From Hirudinaria manillensis (taxonomy: Eukaryota; Annelida; Clitellata; Hirudinida; Hirudinidae), in the NCBI GenBank assembly GCA_034509925.1, contig CM067535.1, positions 5,509,701 through 5,573,700 on the forward strand: 64,000 bases of DNA. The letters are read 5' to 3'. A program made the position numbers and the translations under genes. Positions 46,032 through 64,000 of the stretch are shown piece after piece (within the stretch, counting starts at the first letter, position 1; every line of letters starts with the position of its first letter). The notes under the pieces are model-generated. The model was not told the origin of the DNA and made no database searches. It saw only the letters and a list, made by a program, of their open reading frames with translations.

Positions 46032-46865
46032 ATGCGTTACCTTGGGGCTTACATTTTGGCTACGCTGGGAGGAAACGTGGCTCCCACAGCCGATGATCTG
46101 AAGAAAATCCTGAACAGTGTTGGTGCAGGAATTGAAGAAGAAAGACTGGAGAAGGTCGTCGCACTTTTGAAGGGAAAGGATCTCGATCAATTGATGACTG
46201 AGGGTGCGTTAAATTTTTTAGAAAACCCTTTGCTTTTGGAATTTTAATGCACAATTTTCGAGTGAAATCTTATGATTGGATCATTCACCTGGTAGCTTGT
46301 GCAAAATAGAACTGCTGCACCCATTTCCTCTCTTAGATATTGGGGGAGGACTAGTTTTGCAGCAAATAGAATAAATAAAATTATGCACAATTTTCGAGTG
46401 GAATCTTATGATTGGATCCTTCACCTGGTAGCTTGTGCAAAATAAAACTGCTACACCCATTTCCTCCATCAGATATTGAGGGAGGACTAGTTTTGTAGCA
46501 AATAAATCTTAGAACGGCACAGATTTCGAGTGAGGACCTATGTTTAGGTTTTTCTACCTGGTAGCCTGTGCCAAACTGAAGTGCCACACCCATTTCCCTG
46601 CCTTTTTTTGGGTATGGGAAAGTTTGTGGTCAACATTCATGTGAATGTTTATGTGTGTGTCAACTGTTGAGTTTCTCGTATAACATTGTTTTGTTTAATA
46701 GGTTCCCAGTTGTTGGCTTCATTCTCCTCTGGACCAGTTGCTGCCCCTGCTGCTTCAACTGGAGCTGCTGCTCAAGCTGCTGAACCGGCTAAGGAAGAGA
46801 AGAAAGAGGAGCCTAAAGAGGAAGAAGAGGAGGATGACGACATGGGCTTTGGTCTTTTTGATTAA
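46032..46865 (+). CDS. RPLP2: 60S acidic ribosomal protein P2
   Basis: P2 pairs with P1 on the P0 stalk of the large ribosomal subunit and recruits elongation factors. Exon 1 is 46032-46203 and exon 2 is 46702-46865, giving 111 residues (human 115). The N-terminal dimerisation domain is complete (MRYLGAYILATLGG, then DDLKKILNSVG). An alanine-rich hinge follows, then an acidic tail ending EEEDDDMGFGLFD, the conserved P-protein terminus that binds translation factors and, in other species, is the ribosomal P autoantigen. AATAAA lies at 46877-46882. The 498-bp coding intron carries three H/ACA-like units, a common arrangement for ribosomal-protein host genes. Confidence 0.97.
46249..46371 (+). 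ncRNA. Candidate H/ACA snoRNA, copy 1
   Basis: A unit of about 123 nt in the RPLP2 intron has the H/ACA layout. The 5' hairpin closes with GCACAA (46249-46254) and TTGTGC (46297-46302). A hinge AAAATA (46303-46308) fits the H box ANANNA. The 3' hairpin closes with TGCTGCA (46313-46319) and TGCAGCA (46358-46364). An ATA three bases from the end (46366-46368) serves as the ACA-like box. No target was assigned. Confidence 0.65.
46385..46508 (+). ncRNA. Candidate H/ACA snoRNA, copy 2
   Basis: Second unit of the same layout: GCACAA (46385-46390) with TTGTGC (46433-46438), H box AAAATA (46439-46444), TGCTACA (46449-46455) with TGTAGCA (46494-46500), then an ATA box at 46503-46505. Compared with copy 1, the 3' stem has changed on both sides (G to A and C to T), which keeps the base pair. 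Confidence 0.65.
46517..46638 (+). ncRNA. Candidate H/ACA snoRNA, copy 3
   Basis: Third and most diverged unit: GGCACAG (46517-46523) pairs with CTGTGCC (46567-46573), again with paired changes relative to copies 1 and 2. TGCCACA (46583-46589) pairs with TGTGG..CA, and a perfect ACA box (46633-46635) lies three bases before the end. The pocket segments tttcgagtga, acctggtagc and cacccattt are kept in all three copies. The H box is less clear here (aaactga). Confidence 0.6.
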
Positions 46866-46882
46866 ATTTGCTCCAGAATAAA

Positions 46883-47707
46883 AGTCGATAGTAGCCATGA
46901 TGGTCTCCAGTTGTATTTGGCCGTTTTTTTTGCTTTCGGATATAAAGTTACATTTACGTGTTAGGACACGGATTGGGCATATATATGTTGGAGGGGTTAC
47001 GTAGGCGCAAAGTAGTTTTCGGATGGGCGGTTGTGCGGTCGCCGTATGAGGCGTTGATGTATCGGCAGTCGAAGTATTGACGGGTTCGATTGCTTGCCTA
47101 ATGTGGGTGAAGAGAATCGAACAGTTATCGGTAAAATGTGGAGGAGCTAACCTAAATATGGTTTAATTGAGCGTGGTTGCGGAAATTGGTTTTATCAATA
47201 ACAGATTTAAAGTTATCCTTATTGCATATTTGATTTTTTTAGAATGCTATAGCGACTGTAGTCAGCTAATGTGAATCTGGTGTAAATGTAATAGAGCGTA
47301 GTTGTGGAAATTGGCTTTACCAATAACAGATTTAAGTTATCCTTTTCATTGCATATTTGATTTTAATTTTTTAAGGAATGCTTTAACGAGTGTATTCAGT
47401 TAATTTTGTAATGAATTTCAGAACATCCAATATGAAAATGTGCTGTTATTAACACGATCAGTCGAATTTTTACCATGGAAACGTTTGTTCATTTAAATAT
47501 GGTCCTACGAGGAAACTGTAAACAAATAAAAACATCCCATTCATTTTTTATCTTGTTATTTTGAAAGAATATTACTATATATTTACATACCTCTAAAAAT
47601 TATTGATTGGATTGAGTCCGTGGACTTATGACCATTTGAAGGTGGGAGCAATCAATTTTGCTTCACACATTAATGAATTTACTGAATATTAATTCTTCTA
47701 GGTCAAT
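46883..47707. other. RPLP2-KIF24 intergenic region with a local duplication
   Basis: No gene recognised. A segment of about 120 bp is repeated: 47171-47270 and 47293-47400 both contain gcg.ggttg.ggaaattgg, aataacagattta and attgcatatttga, with small differences. The function of the duplicated segment is unknown. Confidence 0.6.
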
Positions 47708-55478
<7,771 letters not shown>

Positions 55479-56058
55479 ACTTTCAACATCAAGTTAAACT
55501 TTCGAATTTTTTTTGTAAATTTCAACGTATTTTGCTCAATACTTCCCATCGCGAGCGACCACTACTTTTTTGTATCTTGCCAACCTACCCCACCTTTTAT
55601 TACTGTAAAAATTGGAAAAAATAAACAACCACGAAAATAATTACATCTCGTTGTAAAGAAATAATTCTGCAACTTTCAAGAACGGGATATGGAAATATTT
55701 TTAAAGTACTTTCGTCCAATCTCGGAATACGCAGTAAACCGGGGCGTATTCGTTGCGTGCATAACAAGTCACGGCACCGACGATTCAAAATGTTGACGAA
55801 ACTGCTGCACAAAACATGCAAATGGAGAAAAAAGCGGTCAAAAATGGAAACAAAGTCGAACTGGAAAACGTTCAAAAAATAAATTTTTTGAGCATTTCGA
55901 AACAGCCGAGAAAATACTCAAAAAAAAGACAACAACAAAAAACAAAACAACCATATTCTATGATATTTATAACTCACGATCACAATTCTACGTTCAAATA
56001 AAATATGTTGAAGAATGAAAAGGTTTGGGGATGGATTGAGAAATTGGAATTCAAACTT
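55479..56058. other. Convergent KIF24/RASGRF 3' region
   Basis: About 580 bp between the two stop codons. Small ORFs on both strands (55600-55875 minus, 55816-56001 plus) have no recognisable features. It should hold both 3'UTRs. Confidence 0.5.
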
Positions 56059-59000
56059 TCAACCCATGAGTCCTAATCCCACGATTGACAGTCGCATCGG
56101 ACGAGGTTCGATTTGGAGAGAAGACTTGAATGTTTGGTCGTCATCTATGAGCCGTCTGGTGTCCAACAAATAGTCTGCCACCTCGAGTATTTTAAATTAG
56201 TCTATTGACTAATAACTTTTATCTTTAACAGAAACGTCTTTATGACCTGCTTAATATATTATCAAATTTTATCGCTATTTTAAGGAGAAAAATTAGATTT
56301 GGGTAATTGGTATCAATATTAATAATTAATGTTATTAGCAAAATTATTAATATAAAATTAATACGGTGTAATATGCAATACAATGTAATGACAAAATATA
56401 ACTTATTGTCCTCACTCTTTGCTGGAATTCGATCTTGTAGGGAGTTTGTTGGAATGACTCAATTTCTTGAATCACGTGAGCTATCTGCAACCATCAACGT
56501 TCAACCGTGTGATTAAACTTTCCTTCATGTTAACTATAGTTTCACACGTGAACGGAAAAGTTGACCTATTAGTAAACCTATTAGTAAGTGGCTATTTTCC
56601 TTTGCAGATATTATTATTATTATTAAATAAAATAAATCACCAAAGCAGGACAATTAATTAGTTGAGTTAAGCATGCGAAATCACAAACGACTAGGTATTG
56701 GTATTTGGTAGATAGGCAACCATTCTCATCTTGGAGAAGTTTATGAGTCCGTTGTCAGTTACGTTTGGAGTTCCTTCCTCGATGAAGGAAAGATCTGTCA
56801 GGTAGATACCCAGGTATGGTATGCACGGTGGATCGCACCTGGTCAGATTATAACATAAAACATAAACACTTGACTGAGTGTGATAATGTCGAGCCAGATT
56901 CCACTAAACAGAACCAGCAAATAAATGATAATAAAGTAAAAATATTCAAAATATTTTGACCGATGGTGGCTAACTATGTCTAAAAATAACAAAATAACAA
57001 AATAACAACGTAAATAATAACAAGAAAGTCATCACCTGTGGAGAGCGTCTCTCATGTTTTTGAATCTTCCATCAGCTGAGACCAGATTCTGCAGTTTGTC
57101 GATCATCTGTTTTGTCTGAAGGTCATCAATTAATCATTGGCGTGTTTCGTAAAAGATTTTCAATTGAAAAGATTTTCAACAGAGCAAGAAATAAAACTTG
57201 GCCTTTTTATTTCATGAATTTTTTAATAAGTGAAAGAGAAGAATAGATATCAGTAGTGCAGTGTTTTACCAAATGTAAAAAAAAATAATAATAGCAATAA
57301 TAATAACCATATTAATAATCCTTTACACTTTAATATCCACATGAGTACATTTACGTAACATTGGAGACGTTCAATTCACAAAATGGTAGTCCTTTTGCTT
57401 TAAGACAAGCATGCATTTCACGTGAATTCAAATTCTTGCCTCCTTCCTACGAAGTCTAAAGACAACAGAAGCTTCTTGAAACGAAATGTCTTCAAAATTT
57501 CAAGGCAAAATCCAATTTGGAACCTGTTTTGGAACCTTTTCCCAAGTCTTTCTGAGTCTGTAGATGGAGCTGTTGACGAATGCCGCACAAATCTGAAGGA
57601 CGCCATTGAAGTTGTTGATGCAACGGCAAATGTCTGCAATTGCTGCCCATTTTTCTATACAAGCTGCCCTTTCTGCCACTGTTTGTCTTCTGATTATTTC
57701 AGATACTACCAATCTGCTGGCCTGGGATTTGGGTTGAGGTACTAGTCATTTCGTGACACATTACTGTGTAACTTTACACAATAAAAATTATTATTTGTAA
57801 ATTTTTTTTTCTAAAAAGCGGTCTCATGCCATGAAATGAAGTCAAAGTGCTTCTGAAATGTTCATTTATTTTTCTTACTTTTGTTTCGCTAATTAACCCC
57901 TCCGAGAGGCTTAAAGATGTGTAAATAATGTAGAAAGCTTAAGTCTAATCAAGGCCTGAAAAAACGAAGAAGGGTTGAATTACTTTGCCATGCAAAGTTT
58001 TCCTTTGTTGGACATAAAAGAGAAACATCTGCAGAATGCATTATGAATGAATGAGCGAATTGAATTATAAATGATGTCCAAATTTTGCATGTGATGTCCA
58101 AACATGGCCTTGCAAGATTATTCCAAGAAAGGCGCTACGAACAAGTGAAATTTAACTAGAAAATAAGTTCCAAAAAGAAGTTATAAAAGCTTGGTTGGAA
58201 GAAAAGTGATTCTTTGAAATAAACTGGAAACAACTTCAAAGTAATGAGAGGTAGTTACTTTAATAAGTGATTGTTATCATCAGAAATTATTCTTGGAACT
58301 AATCAGAATATTTTAGGCAAGATTGATGAGAAGACGAAAAAATTCTATTTGCATGATAAATAACAAGAAAAAAAGCAAGAAAATTGCACAAAAAAGGATT
58401 ATTAAATTGAAACAGCCTTCTGGAAATTTGAAAATATTTACTTACAAATAATCATCGAAATTATAACCTCATTGAAGCGCTTAGTTACAAGCAAAACGTT
58501 CTGAGCCTTGCTGGATTTCTCAATCTTCATCCACGCCTGTCCTAATAGTTCCCTGGATTTCATTCGCCAAATTATTACAATTTTGAATATTAACCCTTAA
58601 TTAAGTTAGGTTAAAGTAATATAAACCTAAGGCCGTCTAAAATGTTATATTATTATATAGCACTTTTATGATAATTTTATATTATTTATTTATATTAAAT
58701 TGCAAAACAATAATACCAAAATTTTAATATATTTAATATTAAAACATTTCAGTTTAATGATTACTGTCCCTTAGACCATTTATGTAGCACCGTCTTCCAG
58801 GGGAGGTTGTGAATGCTACCTTTTTTTGCCATGGCTCGAACGAATGGCAGTTCTTTGTGCCTACGTTTTTGTCTGCCTCTTACGATAATTATTATTAATT
58901 TCGAGGAACAGCATGATTTATGGAATAACGTTTAACTAATTACTCGACACTTATGTTCATGAAGATCTTGTGATCAAGATAAGTCATCTGCTCTGCAATA

Positions 59001-62000
59001 TCAAGTGCTGCGAGGCTGTCAAACGAATCTTCTGACATTTCCTGTAACATATTAATTTGAAATCGTATAATTAATTGAATCATAAAAGCCGATCAAAAGT
59101 AGCCATTCAGTAAAACTATTGATATTCAGACGTAACATGTATACATTTAACATGTACAAGCTTAAGACTTTACTATTCATGACATTATTTTTGGCTTTAT
59201 TGAATAGGAACCAGCTTTGTCATCTCTGGACATTTTCTCGTGCAAGCAACTCATACGGGTGCCTTGTTTACGACCAGAGCATTTGTATTGTGTCGTGTTT
59301 GCAAACAATTCGCAAATAGTGGGAATAAGTTCCGCATAATGGGTTCACCACCTCTGAAGTTGGCAAATCTTCGTGTTGCGAGTTGGACGGTAATTGATAA
59401 ATTGATAAAAAAATGGTTAATAAATCTACTAATCAACTAATCTTTGTCAAAATAAACCATAATATTTATAGAAATCTTTGAGTTAAATGTGGACGCTTCC
59501 AATGCTAATCTGTAAGATCCATGGTAACGATACCTCATTACCTGCTCAGAGTTTGATTGAATACGTAAACATTAATTAGTCCAATTAAGATATTTATAAA
59601 AAAATTCTGCATTACAATGCCCTGAATTGATTAGAATGTAAATTAATTATTAATTTATTCACGAGATTTAAAAAGAGGACGGTAACCTCAGGAGGAGTTA
59701 GGATCATGGCCAAAGTTTCCCTTTGATTTGGCAGACTTTCTTCTTTGTTTAGTGCCATTGAGACTGCATTGGCGATTTTGTATTCCACCGGAAGAAGATT
59801 AGAGTTAGCCATCATTTCCTCTAGCAATTCGTTAACGTTTTCCTTTAAATCCTGATCCATTTCAAAGTCCTGATGTTTTGGATCGATTAGAAATATTTAT
59901 TTCTAGAATTATTAGATTGGAATAAGTCATTTCTGTTATTTCTACAATATTTATCTACAACTATACGTTGTTTTTCTGTTTGATGACAAAAGTATTGGAA
60001 ATTCATTCATGTGCAAGTGGAGACCCGAGTGGAGATCTTTTTGTTAAAGATTTATCTAGATTCATAATAAATTCACATAATTCACATTATGTACATTATG
60101 GCTTTTTATAAGTTCACTTATAATTGCCTTGGTCATCATATCACCGCCAGCAATGGCGCATTGTCGTAATAACTTGAATTTAAGAATATATTATTTATTA
60201 ACATTATCCATTTTATTAACTCAAATAAAATACCTTGTAATGTTTGGTGACCCACTGCCTGAGTACGTTCAAAACCCTCATTGTTGCAAAAGTACTGATG
60301 ACTGATTCTCGTTTTCTGCTGGCAATGAATTGCTTCAATTCTGCAGCATCTGATCGAAGTTCAATTTCCACAATTATTCATGAACTTAATTATTGATTTT
60401 TTTGTTTTAAATAGCCATTTATTAGTTAAGTTATAGTTAAAACGCCGTGCTGCAATTTATTGTCGAGATTAAACCAACTTTGGCCGGGATAAAGTCCCAG
60501 AGATCTCAGCGTATATTCTTTGATGCTAGCAGAACCTGCCGTGGCCACTGCAAATGCAACAGCAGCTGCCGTGGAACTTGACCTGGATTGAAGGACAATG
60601 ACGGACATTTGTTCTTACAAGTTTATGTACTCTTCAAAAAAAAAACTTTACCAAGCATTCGATTATTCGAATTTCTTTATCTGTCTGTCAGTTATATTGC
60701 TCGATTGAGCGGTTAAACAGATCGTAAATATTCAAAATAAACTTTGACTTTTATAAAAAATAATCCCTCGGACTTTGGGATTAAAAATTCAATCGAAACC
60801 TTCTCTTGGAAGCTCTCGATGATGTCACGACGATTCCTGCCTTGGTTTGTGGAGAAAGTCCTTCGGGGACTGTGGCACAACTGCTGCTCCTTGCTGAGAG
60901 ACAACAGGGTGGTTGGTCAGACTCTGATATGCTGTACTTTGCTAGTTCATCGAATGTTTCATTAATTTATCAATGAGTGCAACTTTTAAGACGATAATTA
61001 TTACAAATTATGCCTCAAAATAATTTATTTTCGACTCAATTAAACTCGAGTTGATTGCAATGTAAATATTTGCACATGACAATGAAACGATGGATATATC
61101 GCGAAATTATATTAATATTATATTCTCAGAGTCGTTGGTAATACGTATTGTATTCGGCGCTGTCTGCAAACATTTTAAATGTTGTCTCCATACACATTTA
61201 ATGAGCCATTCAAACAGACGCAGGTTTTTATCTTACAAATTACTGTCATAATTAGCTTTTTTGTCGTTTTTTTCCTCATTATTTTCATTATTTCTTTCAG
61301 CGAAATGAGAACCACTGGTACTGTTAACGGAATTAGTTGCTTAATTCCGTTTAAAATGATTATTGTTTCATATTCCTGCGCTCCATTCCAATTCTAACAG
61401 AAGCACAATAAGATTGTCACCTGCTCTTGGTTTAATGGATATGGAACTTTGTCTCGAGTCCTTAGGATAAATCGGGGTCGTTGCCAACGACTGTCTGTGC
61501 TGGCGGCAACAGGTATAGTGGTGCTGAGGGTGGTATGAACTCGATGGCATGTTGGGCATAGATTCTCTCTTGGAGTGGCTTCCTGCGACTTTGTGAGGCT
61601 GTTTCTGTGGCCTTCCAGAAGCTGCCGAAGTAGAAGCAGACCTAGGATGAGAACAAGGACCAACCGCCTTCAAAGCGCCCGGAACTTGGATGAACGCAGT
61701 GGCCGGTGAAACCTCGATCTTGGAGATTTTTCTCGTCGGAACGTGAGCCTCCACCGTCTTCTGGACACTCGGTTCAAGGGGCTGATGAACGATTTTGGGT
61801 TGTCCGTTTTTTGACGGCGACGAACTGGGGAGAAGTTGTGTTGCAATGTGTTGAATGGTCTTCGTCAATGACACGAACGATGACTTTGATGCCTGAATTG
61901 CCGTGACCAAACTGCCGCTCGTCGGAACGTCTTCGTACAATTTCTTCATTCCACAGATGTCTCCCTCGTCGCTCGTGCTGCTGTCCGTCCCTCCGTAAGT

Positions 62001-63733
62001 GAACCCGTTTCCATCTTTTGCGTCGCCACTTTCTACCTTTATCTCGGCAGACTTTTGATCCGCTTCTTCAAGAACGAAAGTCTGTTCGGCAGCGCCTTGC
62101 CAGTCGAAAATGGAGGGAGAAGTTGATCTCGGTCTTCTGAGGAGGTTGAACGACGAACTCTTGCCGAAAGTGGGACTTGATGCAGGCGACAAAGCCAAAG
62201 CATCGATCTGGTGGTGCGTTCTCGTCGAGGAAGTGAAGAAAAAATCGTGAGATTTCTGGAGACGATGTGGCGAGACGACCAAAATGTTCCTCTCGCAACT
62301 GGGTTTCAGAATGTTGTTTCTCATGTGATGCGATCTCGAAGCGTACAAAGGAGAAACCGACGGAGGTATGACTCCGATCAATCTGTTTCTCGCAGAATTA
62401 TCTCTCTCTTGAGATGGAAGTTCATCGAAAATTATTTTTAATTCCAAATTATTTAGGGACGATTTCCATTTCTTTTTGTCTTCCTGGTTCGACATTCTCC
62501 TTTCTTCACGACCCGGAGATTGAGGAGATGGTACCAGGGTAGAGGAGGAGCCCCTTGCCACTGCACACGACTTATCAGGGATGTTGAGTAGAGACATGGC
62601 ATTGTGGAAAGGTGATGAAGTTCTTTTTGAAGCGCCACGTCTTTCATCTTCATCGATTCCAATGATTTCAGGGACTGAAACGGCGTGTTGGAGATTAGTG
62701 GCTGGCATGAGGCTGTGCTTAGCCACTTGTTCTCTGAATGGTCTTTGAGTAACCTATGAGATTAAAATTTGTTTATTTTCTTCTGACTTTTTCAGAAAAA
62801 TTTATGAAAGAAACGTGACAAAAACTGAAACCATACGTGATATTTATTTATTTATTAGTCCACTCAAATATTTTAAGAGAGCAAATCTCCAAAAGGATGT
62901 GTGCGAAGGCAATAATAATAAACTACGCCCGTCAAAGACAATCGGACAAAATAAGACAAAAATAAACACGTCAAAAGATGCAAGATAAAATTAATTCTAT
63001 GACGTGTCTTGGAAGAAAGGGAACAATCTCACAGCATCATCTCTGGCTTTTGATTCCACTTTGACATCGAACTCTCCGAAGTCATCAATTTGAAGGTCTA
63101 TGCTCTCAGATAGCGTTTCAAAAGAAGCTATTGGAGCGAGTTTGGGTGGCCTGGGCAGGAGAAATCCGTCTGACTTGATAGTATCCATGAATTCTTGCTG
63201 ATCGTAGGCTTTGATTGGGTTTCGAACAGATTTAATTTCATTTTACATCATTTTACAACAATAAGAAAAAAAAATTAGAATGCAAAAATAGTATTACTTA
63301 TATACTATATTTTAAACGAGAACCGAACCGAATTAATTTTACAATAAGTGACACAAATAACTTTTAAATAAAATTAAGTAAATACATTTTTTTTTAAATC
63401 AGACTTATAAAAGAATTTTAAATCTAGATCAAATCAGATTTTAAAAACAAATTGCGGTATTTATACAATTCGCTTCGATAAACGAACAAGAGGTATTAAT
63501 AGATACCATTGAAGGCCTGGTGAAATTCAATTTTCTGCGTCGGGTCATCTTCAAAGGTCACGCCCTTCTTTTGACCTTCGCTTCTTAAACTTGTCTTCCG
63601 CGATTGTTTCGATGCCACTGAGATTCTGTGCTGAGTTTGAGGGCAAATGTCGTATTGACTTTTGCAGCTCTCAGGAGCACCTTCTGCTGATAAGGGACTC
63701 GATTCATTCGAGTCTTCGTTGTCAGAAGATTGC
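56059..63733 (-). CDS. RASGRF-like: RASGRF-type Ras guanine nucleotide exchange factor, C-terminal part
   Basis: RASGRF1/2 activate Ras through a CDC25 domain. Exons in coding order: about 63733-63507, 63208-63033, 62753-61421, 60941-60800, 60582-60479, 60340-60234, 59869-59687, 59041-58944, 58552-58468, 57721-57524, 57115-57036, 56838-56721, 56484-56416 and 56181-56059. All joins are in phase. The first three encode a long low-complexity linker (one 444-codon exon). '[12 protein letters not shown]' matches the short motif that precedes the REM domain in vertebrate RASGRF. The REM domain spans the next exons ([20 protein letters not shown]), followed by the CDC25 core ([32 protein letters not shown], '[20 protein letters not shown]', [14 protein letters not shown]) and the tail [15 protein letters not shown] and DH parts would lie beyond 64,000. 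The first two exons are the least certain. Confidence 0.88.
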
Positions 63734-64000
63734 CTTTGGAATTTATTATTATTTATTTTTAAATTCATCTATAATTATGCTAGTAGGAAAGATATTTAAT
63801 GACGTGTGAACTTGTGATGTTGTTACAAATGATGTTAATAGGAAGTGAAAATGCTGCGTCAACTTGGCAAACATTAAGAGGTTGAATGCTTATTTTCGTT
63901 TTAAATTGTGATTTCGAGTTAATGTTACGAGGTCGTCTTAATTAAATAAATTAAAAATTAAGTAAATAAATATTTTTTAAAAATTTGAATCGAATTAAAA

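Noticed and set aside
46020..46032. Spliced-leader trans-splicing acceptor at the RPLP2 ATG
   Set aside because: A TOP-like start and strong donor at 45706-45736 give an ordinary 5'UTR exon, so cis-splicing explains the acceptor. The similar acceptor before the TBK1-like ATG (13533) is left open.
62997..63032. TAG at 62997 as the end of a separate gene covering 63033-63733
   Set aside because: A good donor (GCT|GTGAGA) at 63032 joins in phase to the acceptor at 62754, so the exons are better read as part of the RASGRF-like gene. Moderate certainty only.

Overview
The window is animal nuclear DNA. It is AT-rich and holds spliced genes with GT-AG introns (the shortest about 65-75 bp) and many decayed transposable elements. 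The conserved genes (SPAG6, KIF24, LINS1, an Asef/collybistin-type RhoGEF, a RASGRF-type RasGEF, a TBK1-family gene, RPLP2, an MS4A-like gene) show a metazoan. The compact introns suggest an invertebrate, but I cannot place the phylum from sequence alone.

Layout. 0-8 kb is a transposon graveyard: a possible LINE ORF1 scrap, a Tc1/mariner relic, a decayed linker-histone H1 copy, and scrambled Ty3/gypsy pol and gag pieces. 8.2-9.1 kb holds exons of a four-transmembrane MS4A/CD20-like gene (+). 11.3-13.4 kb is a small element with inverted termini. 13.5-21.0 kb is a TBK1/IKK-epsilon-family gene (+) whose coding sequence is split by a 5,548 bp foldback element. That element has perfect 9-bp target duplications and nearly identical arms of about 1.7 kb; without it and one duplication the reading frame is continuous. 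21.2-24.2 kb is a complete SPAG6 (-, 9 exons). 24.3-32.3 kb is gene-poor and contains a recent, very short LTR element coding only for a SAP-domain protein. 32.3-41.0 kb is an SH3-DH-PH RhoGEF (+, 12 exons). 42.0-44.8 kb is LINS1 (-, 6 exons). 45.7-46.9 kb is RPLP2 (+), whose intron carries three tandem H/ACA-snoRNA-like units. 47.7-55.5 kb is KIF24 (+, 13 exons), with an antisense REL-endonuclease retrotransposon fragment in one intron. 56.1-63.7 kb is the C-terminal half of a RASGRF-type RasGEF (-), which continues off the right edge.

The genes do not form an operon or one pathway. There is a loose ciliary/centriolar theme (SPAG6 in the axoneme central pair; KIF24 at the centriole cap) and a small-GTPase theme (RhoGEF and RasGEF). 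The exon models were built by hand by matching splice sites to reading phase and protein similarity remembered for each family. For SPAG6, the RhoGEF, LINS1, RPLP2 and KIF24 every exon joins in phase to one open frame, which is strong internal support.

Most notable: the foldback element inside the TBK1-like gene; that gene's loss of the catalytic HRD aspartate and activation loop; the intronic snoRNA-like trio with compensatory base changes; and the gag-only LTR element with two apparently identical LTRs.
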